Assembly (NCBI RefSeq): GCF_000018045.1
Contig: NC_009792.1
Location: forward strand, 1-64,000
Direction of reading: 5' to 3'
DNA from: Citrobacter koseri ATCC BAA-895
Lineage (GTDB): Bacteria > Pseudomonadota > Gammaproteobacteria > Enterobacterales > Enterobacteriaceae
DNA: 64,000 bases
In this document: one piece after another, positions 1 through 8,735 of the stretch
Position numbering within the stretch: the first letter of the stretch is position 1
Layout of the letters: each line of letters begins with the position of its first letter
Program-made: the position numbers and the translations under genes
Notes under the pieces: model-generated
Told to the model about the DNA's origin: nothing
Database searches by the model: none
Seen by the model: only the letters and a program-made list of their open reading frames with translations

Positions 1-1
1 C

Positions 2-769
2 GCGAACCGGGTCATCCGCGAACCCATTCCCGCCTCGGAAATTATTCTGGCGCTGGAATGCGGTGGCTCTGACAGCTATTCCGGTATTTCCGCCAATCCA
101 GCGCTCGGCTATGCGGTGGATAAGCTGGTACAGCAGGGTGGCACGGCCATTCTGTCTGAAACATCAGAAATTTATGGCGCAGAACATTTATTGACCCGCC
201 GCGCTGTCTCGCGCGAGGTTGGCGAAAAACTGATTGCGCGGATTCACTGGTGGGAAGACTACTGTCGTCGCAGCGGAAGCGAAATGAATAACAACCCTTC
301 AGCAGGTAATAAGGTTGGCGGACTTACCACGATTCTGGAGAAATCCCTCGGCGGTATTGCCAAAGCCGGAACCACTAATCTGACAGAGGTTTATGAATAC
401 GCAGAACCAGTTACAGCAAAAGGGTTCGTCTTTATGGATACCCCCGGCTATGACCCTATTGCCGTTACCGGGCAAATCGCAGGCGGCGCGAATCTGCTTT
501 GCTTCACCACTGGCCGGGGTTCGGCATTTGGATCCAAACCAACGCCCAGCCTGAAACTGGCTACCAACAACGCGCTCTGGCTGCGCCAACAGGAAGATAT
601 GGACATTAACTGCGGCACCATTGTCGAAGGTGAAGAGACGATCGCAGAAGTCGGTGAACGTATTTATCAAATGATCCTTGATATGGCATCCGGCAAAAAA
701 ACAAAAAGTGAAGAATTTGGCTATGGTAGTCAGGAATTTGTCCCCTGGACAATTGGCTCCATAATGTAA
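2..769 (+). CDS. UxaA/GarD-family sugar-acid dehydratase, C-terminal part (cut by window edge)
   Basis: The 255 codons seen are the C-terminal half of a UxaA/GarD-family dehydratase; the start lies left of the window. The stretch ECGGSDSYSGISANP at the very beginning, followed by GGTAILSETSEIYGAEHLL and NPSAGN, is typical of altronate and galactarate dehydratases, which remove water from a sugar acid to give a 2-keto-3-deoxy acid. The next genes code for a carrier, a DgoK-type kinase and a DgoA-type aldolase, so the product is probably 2-keto-3-deoxygalactonate. In E. coli that step uses DgoD, an enolase-superfamily protein, so a different dehydratase fold seems to be used here. The exact substrate (galactonate, talonate or other) cannot be told from sequence. 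Confidence 0.85.
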   Translation, partial: ANRVIREPIPASEIILALECGGSDSYSGISANPALGYAVDKLVQQGGTAILSETSEIYGAEHLLTRRAVSREVGEKLIARIHWWEDYCRRSGSEMNNNPSAGNKVGGLTTILEKSLGGIAKAGTTNLTEVYEYAEPVTAKGFVFMDTPGYDPIAVTGQIAGGANLLCFTTGRGSAFGSKPTPSLKLATNNALWLRQQEDMDINCGTIVEGEETIAEVGERIYQMILDMASGKKTKSEEFGYGSQEFVPWTIGSIM

Positions 770-798
770 CGCTCCACAATATAACAATACCTCGTACC

Positions 799-821
799 GC
801 CATGCTCACTATGAGCATGGC
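799..821 (+). other. Perfect intercistronic stem-loop before the MFS gene
   Basis: GCCATGCTCA and TGAGCATGGC form a perfect 10-bp stem with a 3-base loop. It ends one base before the AAGGAG ribosome binding site of the downstream transporter. No U-tract follows, so it is not a standard terminator. It may stabilise or process the mRNA, or tune translation of the carrier; this is inference. Confidence 0.6.
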
Positions 822-832
822 AAGGAGTTCCT

Positions 833-2143
833 ATGTCTATTGTTAACGTAAATACTGAAGAAGAAAAATTAAAGGCTACAACAGTAAGATGGCGAATATT
901 TATTATTATGCTTTTGTTGGGTGCGATTAATTATATTGATCGCACATCGCTTTCTATTGCCATGCCCTATATTACCGATGAATTTGGCATTACTGATACC
1001 CGGGTTGTCGGTGTTATCCATAGCGCTTTCTTCTGGGCTTATGCACTGATGCAAATTCCCAGCGGCGTGATTGCAGATAAGTTCAAAGCCAGAAATATTA
1101 TCGCACTGGCTACCATCTTATGGGGAGCATTCCAGGCCGTTGCCGCCTTATGTCACTCCATTTTCACGCTTTCGCTTTCCCGTCTTGGTCTGGGCGTCAC
1201 AGAATCCCCTATCATGCCCGCAGGCGCAAAATTAATGGGAACATGGTTAACGCCAACTGAGCGTGGGCGCGGCTCAATGTTGCTCGATGGCGGCGCGCCA
1301 TTAGGAACCGCGCTGGGTGCGGTCATCATCGCCGGGTTGATTGCCTTTTTCGACTCGTGGCGTATGGCGTTTGTTGTCGCGGGGGTTGGCACGATGCTCG
1401 TCGGTTTACTGGCATGGTGGTATATCCGTACTTATCCGTCAGAACACCCACGTATTAACCAGGCGGAACTGGACCATATCACCGCGGCAAACGGCCCAGC
1501 CACCAACAGTAAAAAATACCGTCTCGCTGATATCAAACCTTACCTCAAGCAGCGCAATGTGCTTGCGTTGATCGGCGGATGGGTATGCTACAGCTTTGTT
1601 TTCTATGGCCTGATGACCTGGCTGCCACTCTATTTCCAGGCCACTTATGGCTTTGATATTAAGTCGATGGGTGGCGCGATGGCGCTGATCTTCCTGCTGT
1701 GCTTTATTGGTCAGCTCACAGGCGGTTACATCATGGATAAATGGCGCAGTAAAGGCGCAAAAACCAGCCGCGTTATGCATACCATGTTGGCAATTTCCGC
1801 CACTACCGCAGGGGTAGGGATTTTTCTGTGCGCCCAAAGTTCAACACCAGCCATTGCGATTACATTGCTGACAATCGCGCTCTTCCCGTTACGTTGGGCC
1901 AGTGTCTACTGGTCAATACCGGGTCTGCTGGGAGCACAATCGGTAGCAGGGACTATCTGTGGCACCATGAACTTTACCAGTAACCTGTTCGCTGCCATTT
2001 TGCCTATTTTTATCGGCTTCCTGGTGCAATCTACCGGTAATTACTATGCCGCGATGATGTTCTTTGCGCTGGCCGCAGTGGGTTACCTCATCTGCTCGCT
2101 GCTCATTAACTTCGATAAAAAAATGGATATTGCTGAAAAGTAA
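833..2143 (+). CDS. MFS transporter, ACS (anion:cation symporter) family, sugar-acid carrier
   Basis: A 436-residue, roughly 12-helix inner-membrane protein. The N-terminal region with LLGAINYIDRTSLSIAMP, then SGVIADKFKARN and the long helix after LGLGVTESPIMPAGAK are characteristic of the ACS family (DgoT, GudP, GarP, ExuT relatives), which import hexonates, hexarates or hexuronates with protons. It starts at an ATG 6 bases after a strong AAGGAG. It lies 63 bases after the dehydratase and 54 bases before the kinase, and a terminator-like hairpin separates it from the kinase. Probable substrate: the acid handled by the neighbouring dehydratase. DgoT-like is a fair description, but specificity is inferred only. 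Confidence 0.85.
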   Translation: MSIVNVNTEEEKLKATTVRWRIFIIMLLLGAINYIDRTSLSIAMPYITDEFGITDTRVVGVIHSAFFWAYALMQIPSGVIADKFKARNIIALATILWGAFQAVAALCHSIFTLSLSRLGLGVTESPIMPAGAKLMGTWLTPTERGRGSMLLDGGAPLGTALGAVIIAGLIAFFDSWRMAFVVAGVGTMLVGLLAWWYIRTYPSEHPRINQAELDHITAANGPATNSKKYRLADIKPYLKQRNVLALIGGWVCYSFVFYGLMTWLPLYFQATYGFDIKSMGGAMALIFLLCFIGQLTGGYIMDKWRSKGAKTSRVMHTMLAISATTAGVGIFLCAQSSTPAIAITLLTIALFPLRWASVYWSIPGLLGAQSVAGTICGTMNFTSNLFAAILPIFIGFLVQSTGNYYAAMMFFALAAVGYLICSLLINFDKKMDIAEK

Positions 2144-2155
2144 TTACCCGTCTCC

Positions 2156-2178
2156 GGCCCGCTCGCGGGCCATTTTTT
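2156..2178 (+). terminator. Rho-independent terminator or attenuator inside the sugar-acid operon
   Basis: GGCCC-GCTCGC-GGGCC followed by ATTTTTT has the shape of an intrinsic terminator on the + strand. It falls between the carrier gene and the kinase gene, so it may reduce transcription of the two distal genes. Confidence 0.7.
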
Positions 2179-2197
2179 ATGGCATCAGGAACGAAGT

Positions 2198-3100
2198 ATG
2201 TTCAATTCAGATAACTTTATTGCCGTCGACTGGGGCTCCAGCAACCTACGCCTGTGGGTTTACCAGAAGGGGAGCTGTGTCTGGCGTCACGCCAGTCATG
2301 ATGGGGTGATCAATCACCATGCAGGGCAGTTCAAAGATATTTGGCTGACATTGCTCGAACAGTGCCCACACACTCTGGCAGATAATACGACGGTTATCAT
2401 GAGCGGCATGATTGGCAGCAATATTGGCTGGGTAGACAGTCACTATTTACTCTGTCCGGTCTCCCTGCAAACCCTGTCGCAGCATCTCACTCAAGTTCAT
2501 GACGCGGGCCATCTCCCTGTATTTATCATTCCTGGTTTGCAGTTAGCGGGATCTGAAACCTGTAACGTGATGCGCGGTGAAGAAACACAGCTTCTTGGCG
2601 CGTTATCAGAAAATAGCTGGTATGCCTTCCCTGGCACCCACAGTAAATGGGTACGCATGGAGAACGATACGGTCCGTGATTTTCAAACCATCATGACCGG
2701 CGAATTTTTCCACCTGCTGACCCGACACTCCATCGTGGGAAAACACGCAACGGTACAACAGCACAATGTCGATGCTTTTTTAGCGGGCGCAAAACGTGGT
2801 CAACATGAAAACTGCCTTTCTCGCGGCGTCTTTGATCTCAGAGCACGAACACTAAGTCATATCCTTCCTCAGGACGCGCTTTTTGATGCCTTATCCGGTC
2901 TGCTGATCGGCCATGAAATCGCACAAATGCTGCAACATTACGCAATCCCTGCACACGAAGAAATTGTACTGGTAGGCAGCGACGAGCTGCTCGTCCGCTA
3001 CCAGACCGTATTCCAGCTTTTTGGCCAGCGCTGTCGCCTCCTCAACGGTGAAACAGCATTCATTAACGGCATCAGGAGTGTTTTACATGAACATCCGTAA
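2198..3100 (+). CDS. dgoK: 2-dehydro-3-deoxygalactonokinase
   Basis: A 300-residue DgoK-family kinase (E. coli DgoK is of similar length). It phosphorylates 2-keto-3-deoxygalactonate to the 6-phospho form, which the next gene product cleaves. The N-terminal FIAVDWGSSNLRLWV is the first phosphate-binding loop of the actin-like fold, and MSGMIGSNIGW, GEETQLLGAL and FPGTHSKWV are conserved family blocks. The start is an ATG after AGGAACGA. Its 3' end overlaps the aldolase gene by 14 bases, which implies translational coupling. Confidence 0.9.
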   Translation: MFNSDNFIAVDWGSSNLRLWVYQKGSCVWRHASHDGVINHHAGQFKDIWLTLLEQCPHTLADNTTVIMSGMIGSNIGWVDSHYLLCPVSLQTLSQHLTQVHDAGHLPVFIIPGLQLAGSETCNVMRGEETQLLGALSENSWYAFPGTHSKWVRMENDTVRDFQTIMTGEFFHLLTRHSIVGKHATVQQHNVDAFLAGAKRGQHENCLSRGVFDLRARTLSHILPQDALFDALSGLLIGHEIAQMLQHYAIPAHEEIVLVGSDELLVRYQTVFQLFGQRCRLLNGETAFINGIRSVLHEHP

Positions 3101-3701
3101 TCCTTTGGTCGCAATACTACGAGGTATAACGCCCGATGAAGTTCTGGCGCATATTGATGTACTCGCAACAGCAGGTTTTACCACCGTAGAAATTCCGCTG
3201 AATTCCCCCGACTGGCAAACCAGTATCGCCATAGCCGTTGCACACTATGGTCAGACGATACATATCGGCGCAGGAACCGTGACCGCCGTTAGCGAAGTTA
3301 ACCTGTTATCCGCATTCAAGTGCTCGTTTATTTTGACGCCGAATACCGACCCGTCAGTTATTGACGCGGCACGAGATGCCGGAATGACGACCTGTATCGG
3401 CTGTCATACCGCCAGCGAAGCGTTTGTCGCGATCCATCACGGCGCCAGCGCATTAAAAATTTTCCCGGCAGGCGAACTGGGGCCAGGATACATCCGCGCA
3501 TTAAAAGCCGTTCTACCGACGCATATTCCACTCTATGCCGTCGGTGGCATCCGTCCCGACAATCTGGCTGACTATCTGAATGCAGGATGCATTGGCGCAG
3601 GATTAGGCAGCGATCTGTACCGCGCCGGACAAACCGTAAACCAGACGGCAAAAAATGCCCAGGCCTTTATCGAGGCGTGGAACGCCTGTAAGCAGCAATA
3701 A
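3087..3701 (+). CDS. dgoA: 2-dehydro-3-deoxy-6-phosphogalactonate aldolase
   Basis: A 204-residue class I aldolase of the KDPG/KDPGal family, splitting 2-keto-3-deoxy-6-phosphogalactonate into pyruvate and glyceraldehyde 3-phosphate. The Schiff-base lysine is K124 in SALKIFPAGELGPGY and the general acid/base is E35 in VEIPLNSP; the phosphate site is VGGIRPDN and GAGLGSDLYR. The ATG at 3087 (after AGGAGTG) was chosen because it gives the normal family length; an upstream in-frame GTG at 3021 would lie deep inside dgoK. Last gene of the operon, convergent with uhpT. Confidence 0.92.
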   Translation: MNIRNPLVAILRGITPDEVLAHIDVLATAGFTTVEIPLNSPDWQTSIAIAVAHYGQTIHIGAGTVTAVSEVNLLSAFKCSFILTPNTDPSVIDAARDAGMTTCIGCHTASEAFVAIHHGASALKIFPAGELGPGYIRALKAVLPTHIPLYAVGGIRPDNLADYLNAGCIGAGLGSDLYRAGQTVNQTAKNAQAFIEAWNACKQQ

Positions 3702-3724
3702 AAAAGCCCGGCGCCAGGCCGGGC
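3701..3724 (-). terminator. uhpT terminator
   Basis: GCCCGGC-GCCAG-GCCGGGC hairpin. On the minus strand it is followed by a run of six T, so it terminates uhpT. On the + strand the hairpin is followed by CAAAACG, so it is a poor terminator for dgoA. Confidence 0.8.
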
Positions 3725-3744
3725 AAAACGTTACCAATACACAC

Positions 3745-5136
3745 TTAAGCGACTTTCAGTTGCTGTATTTTTTTCTCACGGCGAATTTTACGTTCTTCCA
3801 GCACCGCGACCATCGCCATCAGGCAGATGCAGCTAATGGCAGCGGCATCCAGCGCGGCGAAGGTGCCCGCCCAGCCGGTCAGACCAAAGACTGGCGTACC
3901 GTCGGCAATCATCCCCAGCCCCAGCTTGGCGAAGCTGTCGCCGATCAGGTAAGCGAAGGTGCCTTTAATGCCGTCCGCCGCGCCGATCGCTTTTTTCGGG
4001 ACGAAGCCGACTGCCGCCACGCCGATCAGCAACTGCGGGCCAAACACCAGGAAACCGAGCGCGAACAGGGACGCCAGGTAGACGTACTGGTTGCTGGCAT
4101 GCTGGTAAACGCCGAGGGTGGCGATAATCAGCGCCAGCGCAACGCAGGCCACCAGCGCACGACGACCGTTCGCCAGATCCGACAGCCAGCCCCACAGCAG
4201 CGTGCCGACCAGCGCGCCCACTTCAAACAGGGTAAAGCCCTGAATCGCCACTTCTTTAGAAAGTTTCAGTTCCTGGAATGCGTAAACGGTAGACCACTGG
4301 TCGATACCAATACGCACCACGTACAGGAAGATGTTGGAGAAGCACAGCAGCCAGATCACTTTGTTTTTCAGGACGTATTCCACAAAGATCTGCCACTTGG
4401 TCATCTCATTTTCTTCGGTCTCTTTGTCCTCTTCGCTGATCTCTTCGCCGAACAACTCTTCCGCCTTACCAAGACCATAAGATTCCGGGGAGTCGCTGCC
4501 AAAGCGCAGGCCGATGAAGCCCACAATCAGCGCGATGATCGACGGGAAGATAAACATGCCGATCACATGGCCGTCGAACAGGTAGTTCGCGCCGAACAGC
4601 GCCACGCCTGCCGCGCCAGCGCCGCCGAGGTTGTGGGAGATATTCCAGAAGCCGAGGAAGGTGCCGCGCTTACGACGGGGCGTCCATTTGGTGATGGTGG
4701 AGTAACTGCACGACCCGCCGGTACTCTGGAAGAAACCGCTCAGCGCGTAGAAGGCGATCATCAGGAACAGGCTAACGGAACCACTCCCCATGCTGGCGCT
4801 GAAGCCCAGCATACAGATAGCGGAAAGAATCAGCATAAACGGCAGGAACTGCTTGGTGTTTTTGCCGTCGGCATAGTAGGAAACCAGCGTTTTGCCTACG
4901 CCATAGGTGATCGAGAAGCCCAGACCAATCATCCCCAGTTGCGTCATGCTCAGCCCGTAGGTGGAGATCATGTCGTTCTGGGCGATGTTGAAGTTTTTGC
5001 GGATCAGGTACATGGTCAGGTAGCCGATAAAGACCACCAGATAGGACTGCATGAACGGTTTGAACCACATTTTGCGCCGTACATCGAGCGGCAGATCCAG
5101 GGTCGGCTTACGCACCTGGTTTAAGAAGTTCAGCAT
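3745..5136 (-). CDS. uhpT: Hexose-6-phosphate:phosphate antiporter
   Basis: A 463-residue, 12-helix inner-membrane antiporter of the organophosphate:phosphate family. It takes up glucose 6-phosphate and related sugar phosphates in exchange for inorganic phosphate, and is also the entry route for fosfomycin. Length matches E. coli UhpT exactly. R46 (in MYLIRKNFN), which is needed for phosphate binding in the family, is present. The central loop is acidic (EELFGEEISEEDKETEENE). It is convergent with the dgo-type operon and follows uhpC in the same direction, with its own regulatory region at 5137-5280. Confidence 0.97.
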   Translation of the reverse strand: MLNFLNQVRKPTLDLPLDVRRKMWFKPFMQSYLVVFIGYLTMYLIRKNFNIAQNDMISTYGLSMTQLGMIGLGFSITYGVGKTLVSYYADGKNTKQFLPFMLILSAICMLGFSASMGSGSVSLFLMIAFYALSGFFQSTGGSCSYSTITKWTPRRKRGTFLGFWNISHNLGGAGAAGVALFGANYLFDGHVIGMFIFPSIIALIVGFIGLRFGSDSPESYGLGKAEELFGEEISEEDKETEENEMTKWQIFVEYVLKNKVIWLLCFSNIFLYVVRIGIDQWSTVYAFQELKLSKEVAIQGFTLFEVGALVGTLLWGWLSDLANGRRALVACVALALIIATLGVYQHASNQYVYLASLFALGFLVFGPQLLIGVAAVGFVPKKAIGAADGIKGTFAYLIGDSFAKLGLGMIADGTPVFGLTGWAGTFAALDAAAISCICLMAMVAVLEERKIRREKKIQQLKVA

Positions 5137-5222
5137 GGGACGGGTATCTCCTGATTTTTTAAGCCTGCTTTATTGCAGGCATTGTAAAAATCAGTCGCCC
5201 AACCAGCCTGAGACAGCGTCCA

Positions 5223-5253
5223 GGCGAAACCGGGAAAATTTCTTAGTTTTGCC
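5223..5253. promoter_or_regulatory. Paired inverted UhpA-binding sites upstream of uhpT
   Basis: The UhpA half-site consensus from work on E. coli uhpT is GGCAAAACNNNGAAA. The minus strand at 5253-5239 reads GGCAAAACTAAGAAA, an exact match. The + strand at 5223-5237 reads GGCGAAACCGGGAAA, with one mismatch. The two lie tail to tail with one base between them. They are about 90-115 bases upstream of the uhpT start codon, as expected for activation by phosphorylated UhpA. A small 6-bp hairpin (5163-5180) lies in the uhpT leader. Confidence 0.75.
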
Positions 5254-5280
5254 CCACTCGGGGTAAAAAGGTGAAGTCCG

Positions 5281-6609
5281 TCACGTAATGCTGGCCTCGC
5301 GCGGCGCCTGCGCGTTCAAAAACGGCAGCAGCAGCAGGGCGGAAATGCCCGCCGCAATGGCAATCACCACAAAGAACCCGGTCCAGTGCCAGGTTTCCAT
5401 CACCTGCGCCAGCGGCCAGCCGGAGAGCGATGCGCCAAGATAGGCAAACAGACCGACAAAACCGGTTGCCGCCCCCGCCGCCTCTTTGTGCGAACATTCC
5501 GCAGCCGCCATGCCGATCAGCATCTGCGGGCCAAAGACAAAAAAGCCGGTGGTGAAGAAGCACGCCGCCTGCATCACGTAACTGGCGAACGGCATCAGCC
5601 ATAACGAACCGACAGAGAGCAGTATTCCGGCAGCGAAAATCAGGTTCATTGGCCCACGGTTGCCGTTGAACAGTTTATCTGAGCCCCAGCCCGCCACCAG
5701 CGCGCCGATAAACCCGCCCAGCTCGAACATCGTGACCGCCGTGTTGGCGGTGACCAGATCGACACCCAGCGTCTCCGACATATACAGGTTGCCCCAGTCG
5801 TTGATCGCCGCGCGCACCACGTACACCAACACATAGCACAGCGAGAGCAGCCAGATATAGGGATTCAACAGCACGTATTTGGTCAGGATCTCTTTGCGGG
5901 TCAGCCCCGCCCCCTCCTGCTGCTGAGCGATTTCCAGCTCATCATGCCGCCAGTCCCCGACCGCTGGCAAACCGATAGCCTGTGGCCTGTCGCGCAGCCG
6001 CCAGCAGAGAAAAATGCCGACGATAATCGCCAGCGTTCCGGCAATCATCATCCCGGCGCGCCAGCCATAATGCAGAGCGGCAGCAGCCATGACGATCGGA
6101 ATCAGCGCCCCACCGACGTTATGCGCGGTATTCCAGATGGCCCACCACCCGCCACGCTCATTACGCGAGTACCAGGACGTCAGCAAACGGGCGCACACCG
6201 GCGCTCCCCAGCCCTGGAAGAAGGCATTCAACGCCCACAGTAATGCAAAGGCCCACAGCGACGTGGAGAAACCGAACAGGATATTCACCACGCCGGTGGC
6301 GATCAGCCCAATGCCCATAAAATAACGGGCGTTGGAACGGTCGCTGACGATGCCAGAGACAAACTTCGACAGGCCATAGGTGATGTAAAACAGCGTCGCC
6401 AGCAGGCCGATATCACTGCGGGTCAGCACACCGCTGACGAGGATCTCCGGCACGGCGGCATTAAAACTTTTACGGGTGAAATAGAACAGCGCGTAGCCAA
6501 GCCAGATGGTAAGTAAGATCTGTCGCCGCCAGTAGCGGTAACGCGCATCGACTTCGTGTTTATCGGTTATCAACGGCGCATTTGCCGGAGCTTTCAGAAA
6601 CGTCAGCAT
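5281..6609 (-). CDS. uhpC: Membrane glucose-6-phosphate sensor, UhpT homolog
   Basis: A 442-residue, 12-helix relative of UhpT that senses external glucose 6-phosphate and stimulates the UhpB kinase. Family hallmarks: LGYALFYFTRKSFNAAVPEIL near the N-terminus and FFVFGPQMLIGMAAAECSHKEAAGAATGF late in the protein. The ATG at 6609 is preferred over an adjacent GTG because it fits the family start and follows AAGGAGCGG. It lies 9 bases downstream of uhpB in the uhpABC operon. Confidence 0.96.
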   Translation of the reverse strand: MLTFLKAPANAPLITDKHEVDARYRYWRRQILLTIWLGYALFYFTRKSFNAAVPEILVSGVLTRSDIGLLATLFYITYGLSKFVSGIVSDRSNARYFMGIGLIATGVVNILFGFSTSLWAFALLWALNAFFQGWGAPVCARLLTSWYSRNERGGWWAIWNTAHNVGGALIPIVMAAAALHYGWRAGMMIAGTLAIIVGIFLCWRLRDRPQAIGLPAVGDWRHDELEIAQQQEGAGLTRKEILTKYVLLNPYIWLLSLCYVLVYVVRAAINDWGNLYMSETLGVDLVTANTAVTMFELGGFIGALVAGWGSDKLFNGNRGPMNLIFAAGILLSVGSLWLMPFASYVMQAACFFTTGFFVFGPQMLIGMAAAECSHKEAAGAATGFVGLFAYLGASLSGWPLAQVMETWHWTGFFVVIAIAAGISALLLLPFLNAQAPREASIT

Positions 6610-6618
6610 CACCGCTCC

Positions 6619-8121
6619 TTAAACGTAACGCAGAGGCAACGACACGCTAACGCGCGTGCCGTGCGTACAGGAGATGGCCAGCACGCCGCCAAGCGCCGTC
6701 ACGCGCTCGCGCATCCCGGTCAGACCAAAGCCTTGCTGGCCGGAATCCGGCGGCAGGCCGCTGCCATCGTCTTCAATCACCAGCATCAGCCGCTCATCCT
6801 GCTGCCAGCCCTGTAGCGTAACCGCGCTGGCATTAGCGTGTTTCACAATGTTGTTCAGCCCTTCCTGACAAACGCGAAACAGCGTTACCCGCTGACTTTC
6901 GCTAAGCGCAGACTCGTCTATTCGCCAGTCGAGATGGCTGATAATGCCGCGACTTTCCAGTTCCATTTCCCGCATCAGCGAACGGATAGCCTGTTCCAGC
7001 GTCAGGTCATCCAACTGGCGTGGACGCAAGCGCCCCAGCAGGCGACGCACCGCGTCATACACGCCCAGCGACAGTTGCTCAATGTGCGCCCCGCTCTGTT
7101 TTACGCCGCCATTATCCGCCGCCAGCCGCTGTACAATTCCCGCCTGAGTGCGAATGGCGGTGATGGTCTGACCGATGTCGTCGTGCAGTTCCCGCGCTAC
7201 GTCGCGCCGCACGCTCTCTTCCGTTTCCAGCAGGCGTTCCGCCAGACGATGGTTACGCGCCAGTTCATTTTGCAGCGACTGGTTGAGTTCGCGCAGGCGC
7301 TGAATCCCCGCGCCAAGCAGCAGCCCGGTCAGGCTTTGCGCCAGCAGAGAAAGCAGTAAATCAACGGGATGATCGTGCCAGGTCTGGCTGGCAATCAGCG
7401 CGATGGCGTTCATCAACGTCGCAATCAGCGCCCCTTGCCAGCCGTAATGCCAGGCGAGCGCAATAATCGGCAGCGCAAGGCAGAACGGCGTAAAGCGTGA
7501 CAGCTCAGCCGGTAGACCCAGCTGTAGCCACAGGCTGACGGTGAACAGCAGCAGATACCAGACCAGATGCCGCCCGCGCCAGTTCACCGGCTGCGAGACC
7601 AGCGCCGGGCCGAGCGGTAACCAGGTGGTGCTGGTCAGGTAATGCCAGAACACCAGACAGATGGGCGCCAGCGTCAACCCGCCGGTAAGCGTCAGCAGCA
7701 GCGCGTTTAACGTCTCTTCCCCCTGGCCTAACCAGGGCAGAGACTGTAACAATGCCGCCGCCGTCAAGGCCGCGCCCTGTAACAGCAGGGTGCGCCAGTC
7801 GCGCTGATGGCGATAGCGGGAGATTAATGCCACAGGCAGCAACGTCAACAGGCCTCCGATCATCAAAAGCGGTAGATGCGCCAGCGCCACTTCCTGCGCC
7901 AGCCACCAGACCAGCAGCCATTCCGCGCCCAGCAATACCGGCCAGTAGCTGCGCGGACACTGCAACATCAGCCCCAGGCGTAAACCGAACGGGAACAGCA
8001 GTACCGCCAGCTCCGGGCGCTCAACCAGGTGCAGGCTGATGCTCCACAGGCAAAACCACGCGGCGGAGAAGATAAAAAAGCAGGCGATAACGGTAATTAA
8101 CCGGGAAAGGATGGTTTTCAT
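6619..8121 (-). CDS. uhpB: Sensor histidine kinase of the hexose-phosphate system
   Basis: A 500-residue membrane histidine kinase with about eight hydrophobic N-terminal segments (MASE1-like) and a cytoplasmic HisKA_3/HATPase region. The phosphoacceptor block is RRDVARELHDDIGQT, followed by the nucleotide-binding blocks CQEGLNNIVKHANAS, IEDDGSGLP and GFGLTGMRERV. It passes phosphate to UhpA on a signal from UhpC. Its ATG shares one base with the uhpA stop (TGATG), showing translational coupling. Confidence 0.97.
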   Translation of the reverse strand: MKTILSRLITVIACFFIFSAAWFCLWSISLHLVERPELAVLLFPFGLRLGLMLQCPRSYWPVLLGAEWLLVWWLAQEVALAHLPLLMIGGLLTLLPVALISRYRHQRDWRTLLLQGAALTAAALLQSLPWLGQGEETLNALLLTLTGGLTLAPICLVFWHYLTSTTWLPLGPALVSQPVNWRGRHLVWYLLLFTVSLWLQLGLPAELSRFTPFCLALPIIALAWHYGWQGALIATLMNAIALIASQTWHDHPVDLLLSLLAQSLTGLLLGAGIQRLRELNQSLQNELARNHRLAERLLETEESVRRDVARELHDDIGQTITAIRTQAGIVQRLAADNGGVKQSGAHIEQLSLGVYDAVRRLLGRLRPRQLDDLTLEQAIRSLMREMELESRGIISHLDWRIDESALSESQRVTLFRVCQEGLNNIVKHANASAVTLQGWQQDERLMLVIEDDGSGLPPDSGQQGFGLTGMRERVTALGGVLAISCTHGTRVSVSLPLRYV

Positions 8122-8711
8122 CACCAGCCATCAAACATGCGGCGCGCCAGTTCAACGTCGTTGCTGACGCCCAGTTTTTCCAGAAGATTGGCGCGATGTA
8201 CGTGTACCGTTTTTGGCGACAGCCCCAGCTCGGCGGCGATCTCTTTTACCGCCATTCCCTGCGCCAGCTTTTCCGCCACCTGGCGTTCACGTCTGGTCAG
8301 CGGGTCCTGCCGTCCGGCCGCCAGTTTAACGGCGATATCCGGCGTCAGGTAACAGCCGCCCGTCGCCACCGTGTGTACCGCGGCAATCAGCTCGTCAGGG
8401 CTACAGCGCTTGGAAAGGAAGCCGCGCGCACCGGCGTTCAGCGCCTGTTCCACCAGCGCCGGACTGTCATGTACCGACAGCATTATCGTCGCCATCCCTT
8501 TAGGAAGCTGACTTAATAACTCCAGCCCGGAGATATCCGGCATGGAGATATCGCAGATGCAGACCTGCACGCCGCGCCCCGGTAATCCCGCCAGCGCCTC
8601 CTGCCCCGAGCCAAACTCGGCCACAACCTGTAAATCAGGTTCCAGCCCCAGCAGCTGCGCAAAGCCGGAGCGGACGATAAGGTGATCGTCAATAAGGGCG
8701 ATGGTGATCAT
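8121..8711 (-). CDS. uhpA: Response regulator activating uhpT
   Basis: A 196-residue NarL/FixJ-type response regulator. The receiver domain carries the acidic pair D8-D9 and the phosphorylation site D54 in CICDISMPD; the C-terminal LuxR-type helix-turn-helix includes LTRRERQVAEKLAQGMAVKEI and LSPKTVHVHRANLLEKLG. The ATG at 8711 gives the family length; an in-frame extension to 8792 would run into a REP element and is rejected. Its binding sites are recognisable at 5223-5253. Confidence 0.97.
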   Translation of the reverse strand: MITIALIDDHLIVRSGFAQLLGLEPDLQVVAEFGSGQEALAGLPGRGVQVCICDISMPDISGLELLSQLPKGMATIMLSVHDSPALVEQALNAGARGFLSKRCSPDELIAAVHTVATGGCYLTPDIAVKLAAGRQDPLTRRERQVAEKLAQGMAVKEIAAELGLSPKTVHVHRANLLEKLGVSNDVELARRMFDGW

Positions 8712-8735
8712 GGTTCTGTCCTGGTACTTGAAAGT

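Noticed and set aside
3655..5124. 489-codon open frame on the + strand opposite uhpT
   Set aside because: Exactly antisense to a conserved transporter; composition (Gln, His, Arg, Asp rich) is typical of the antisense of membrane-protein codons, and no ribosome site was seen.
5163..5180. GCCTGC-TTTATT-GCAGGC hairpin as a terminator
   Set aside because: No T-run on either strand in the right place; it lies in the uhpT leader and is at most a minor leader stem.
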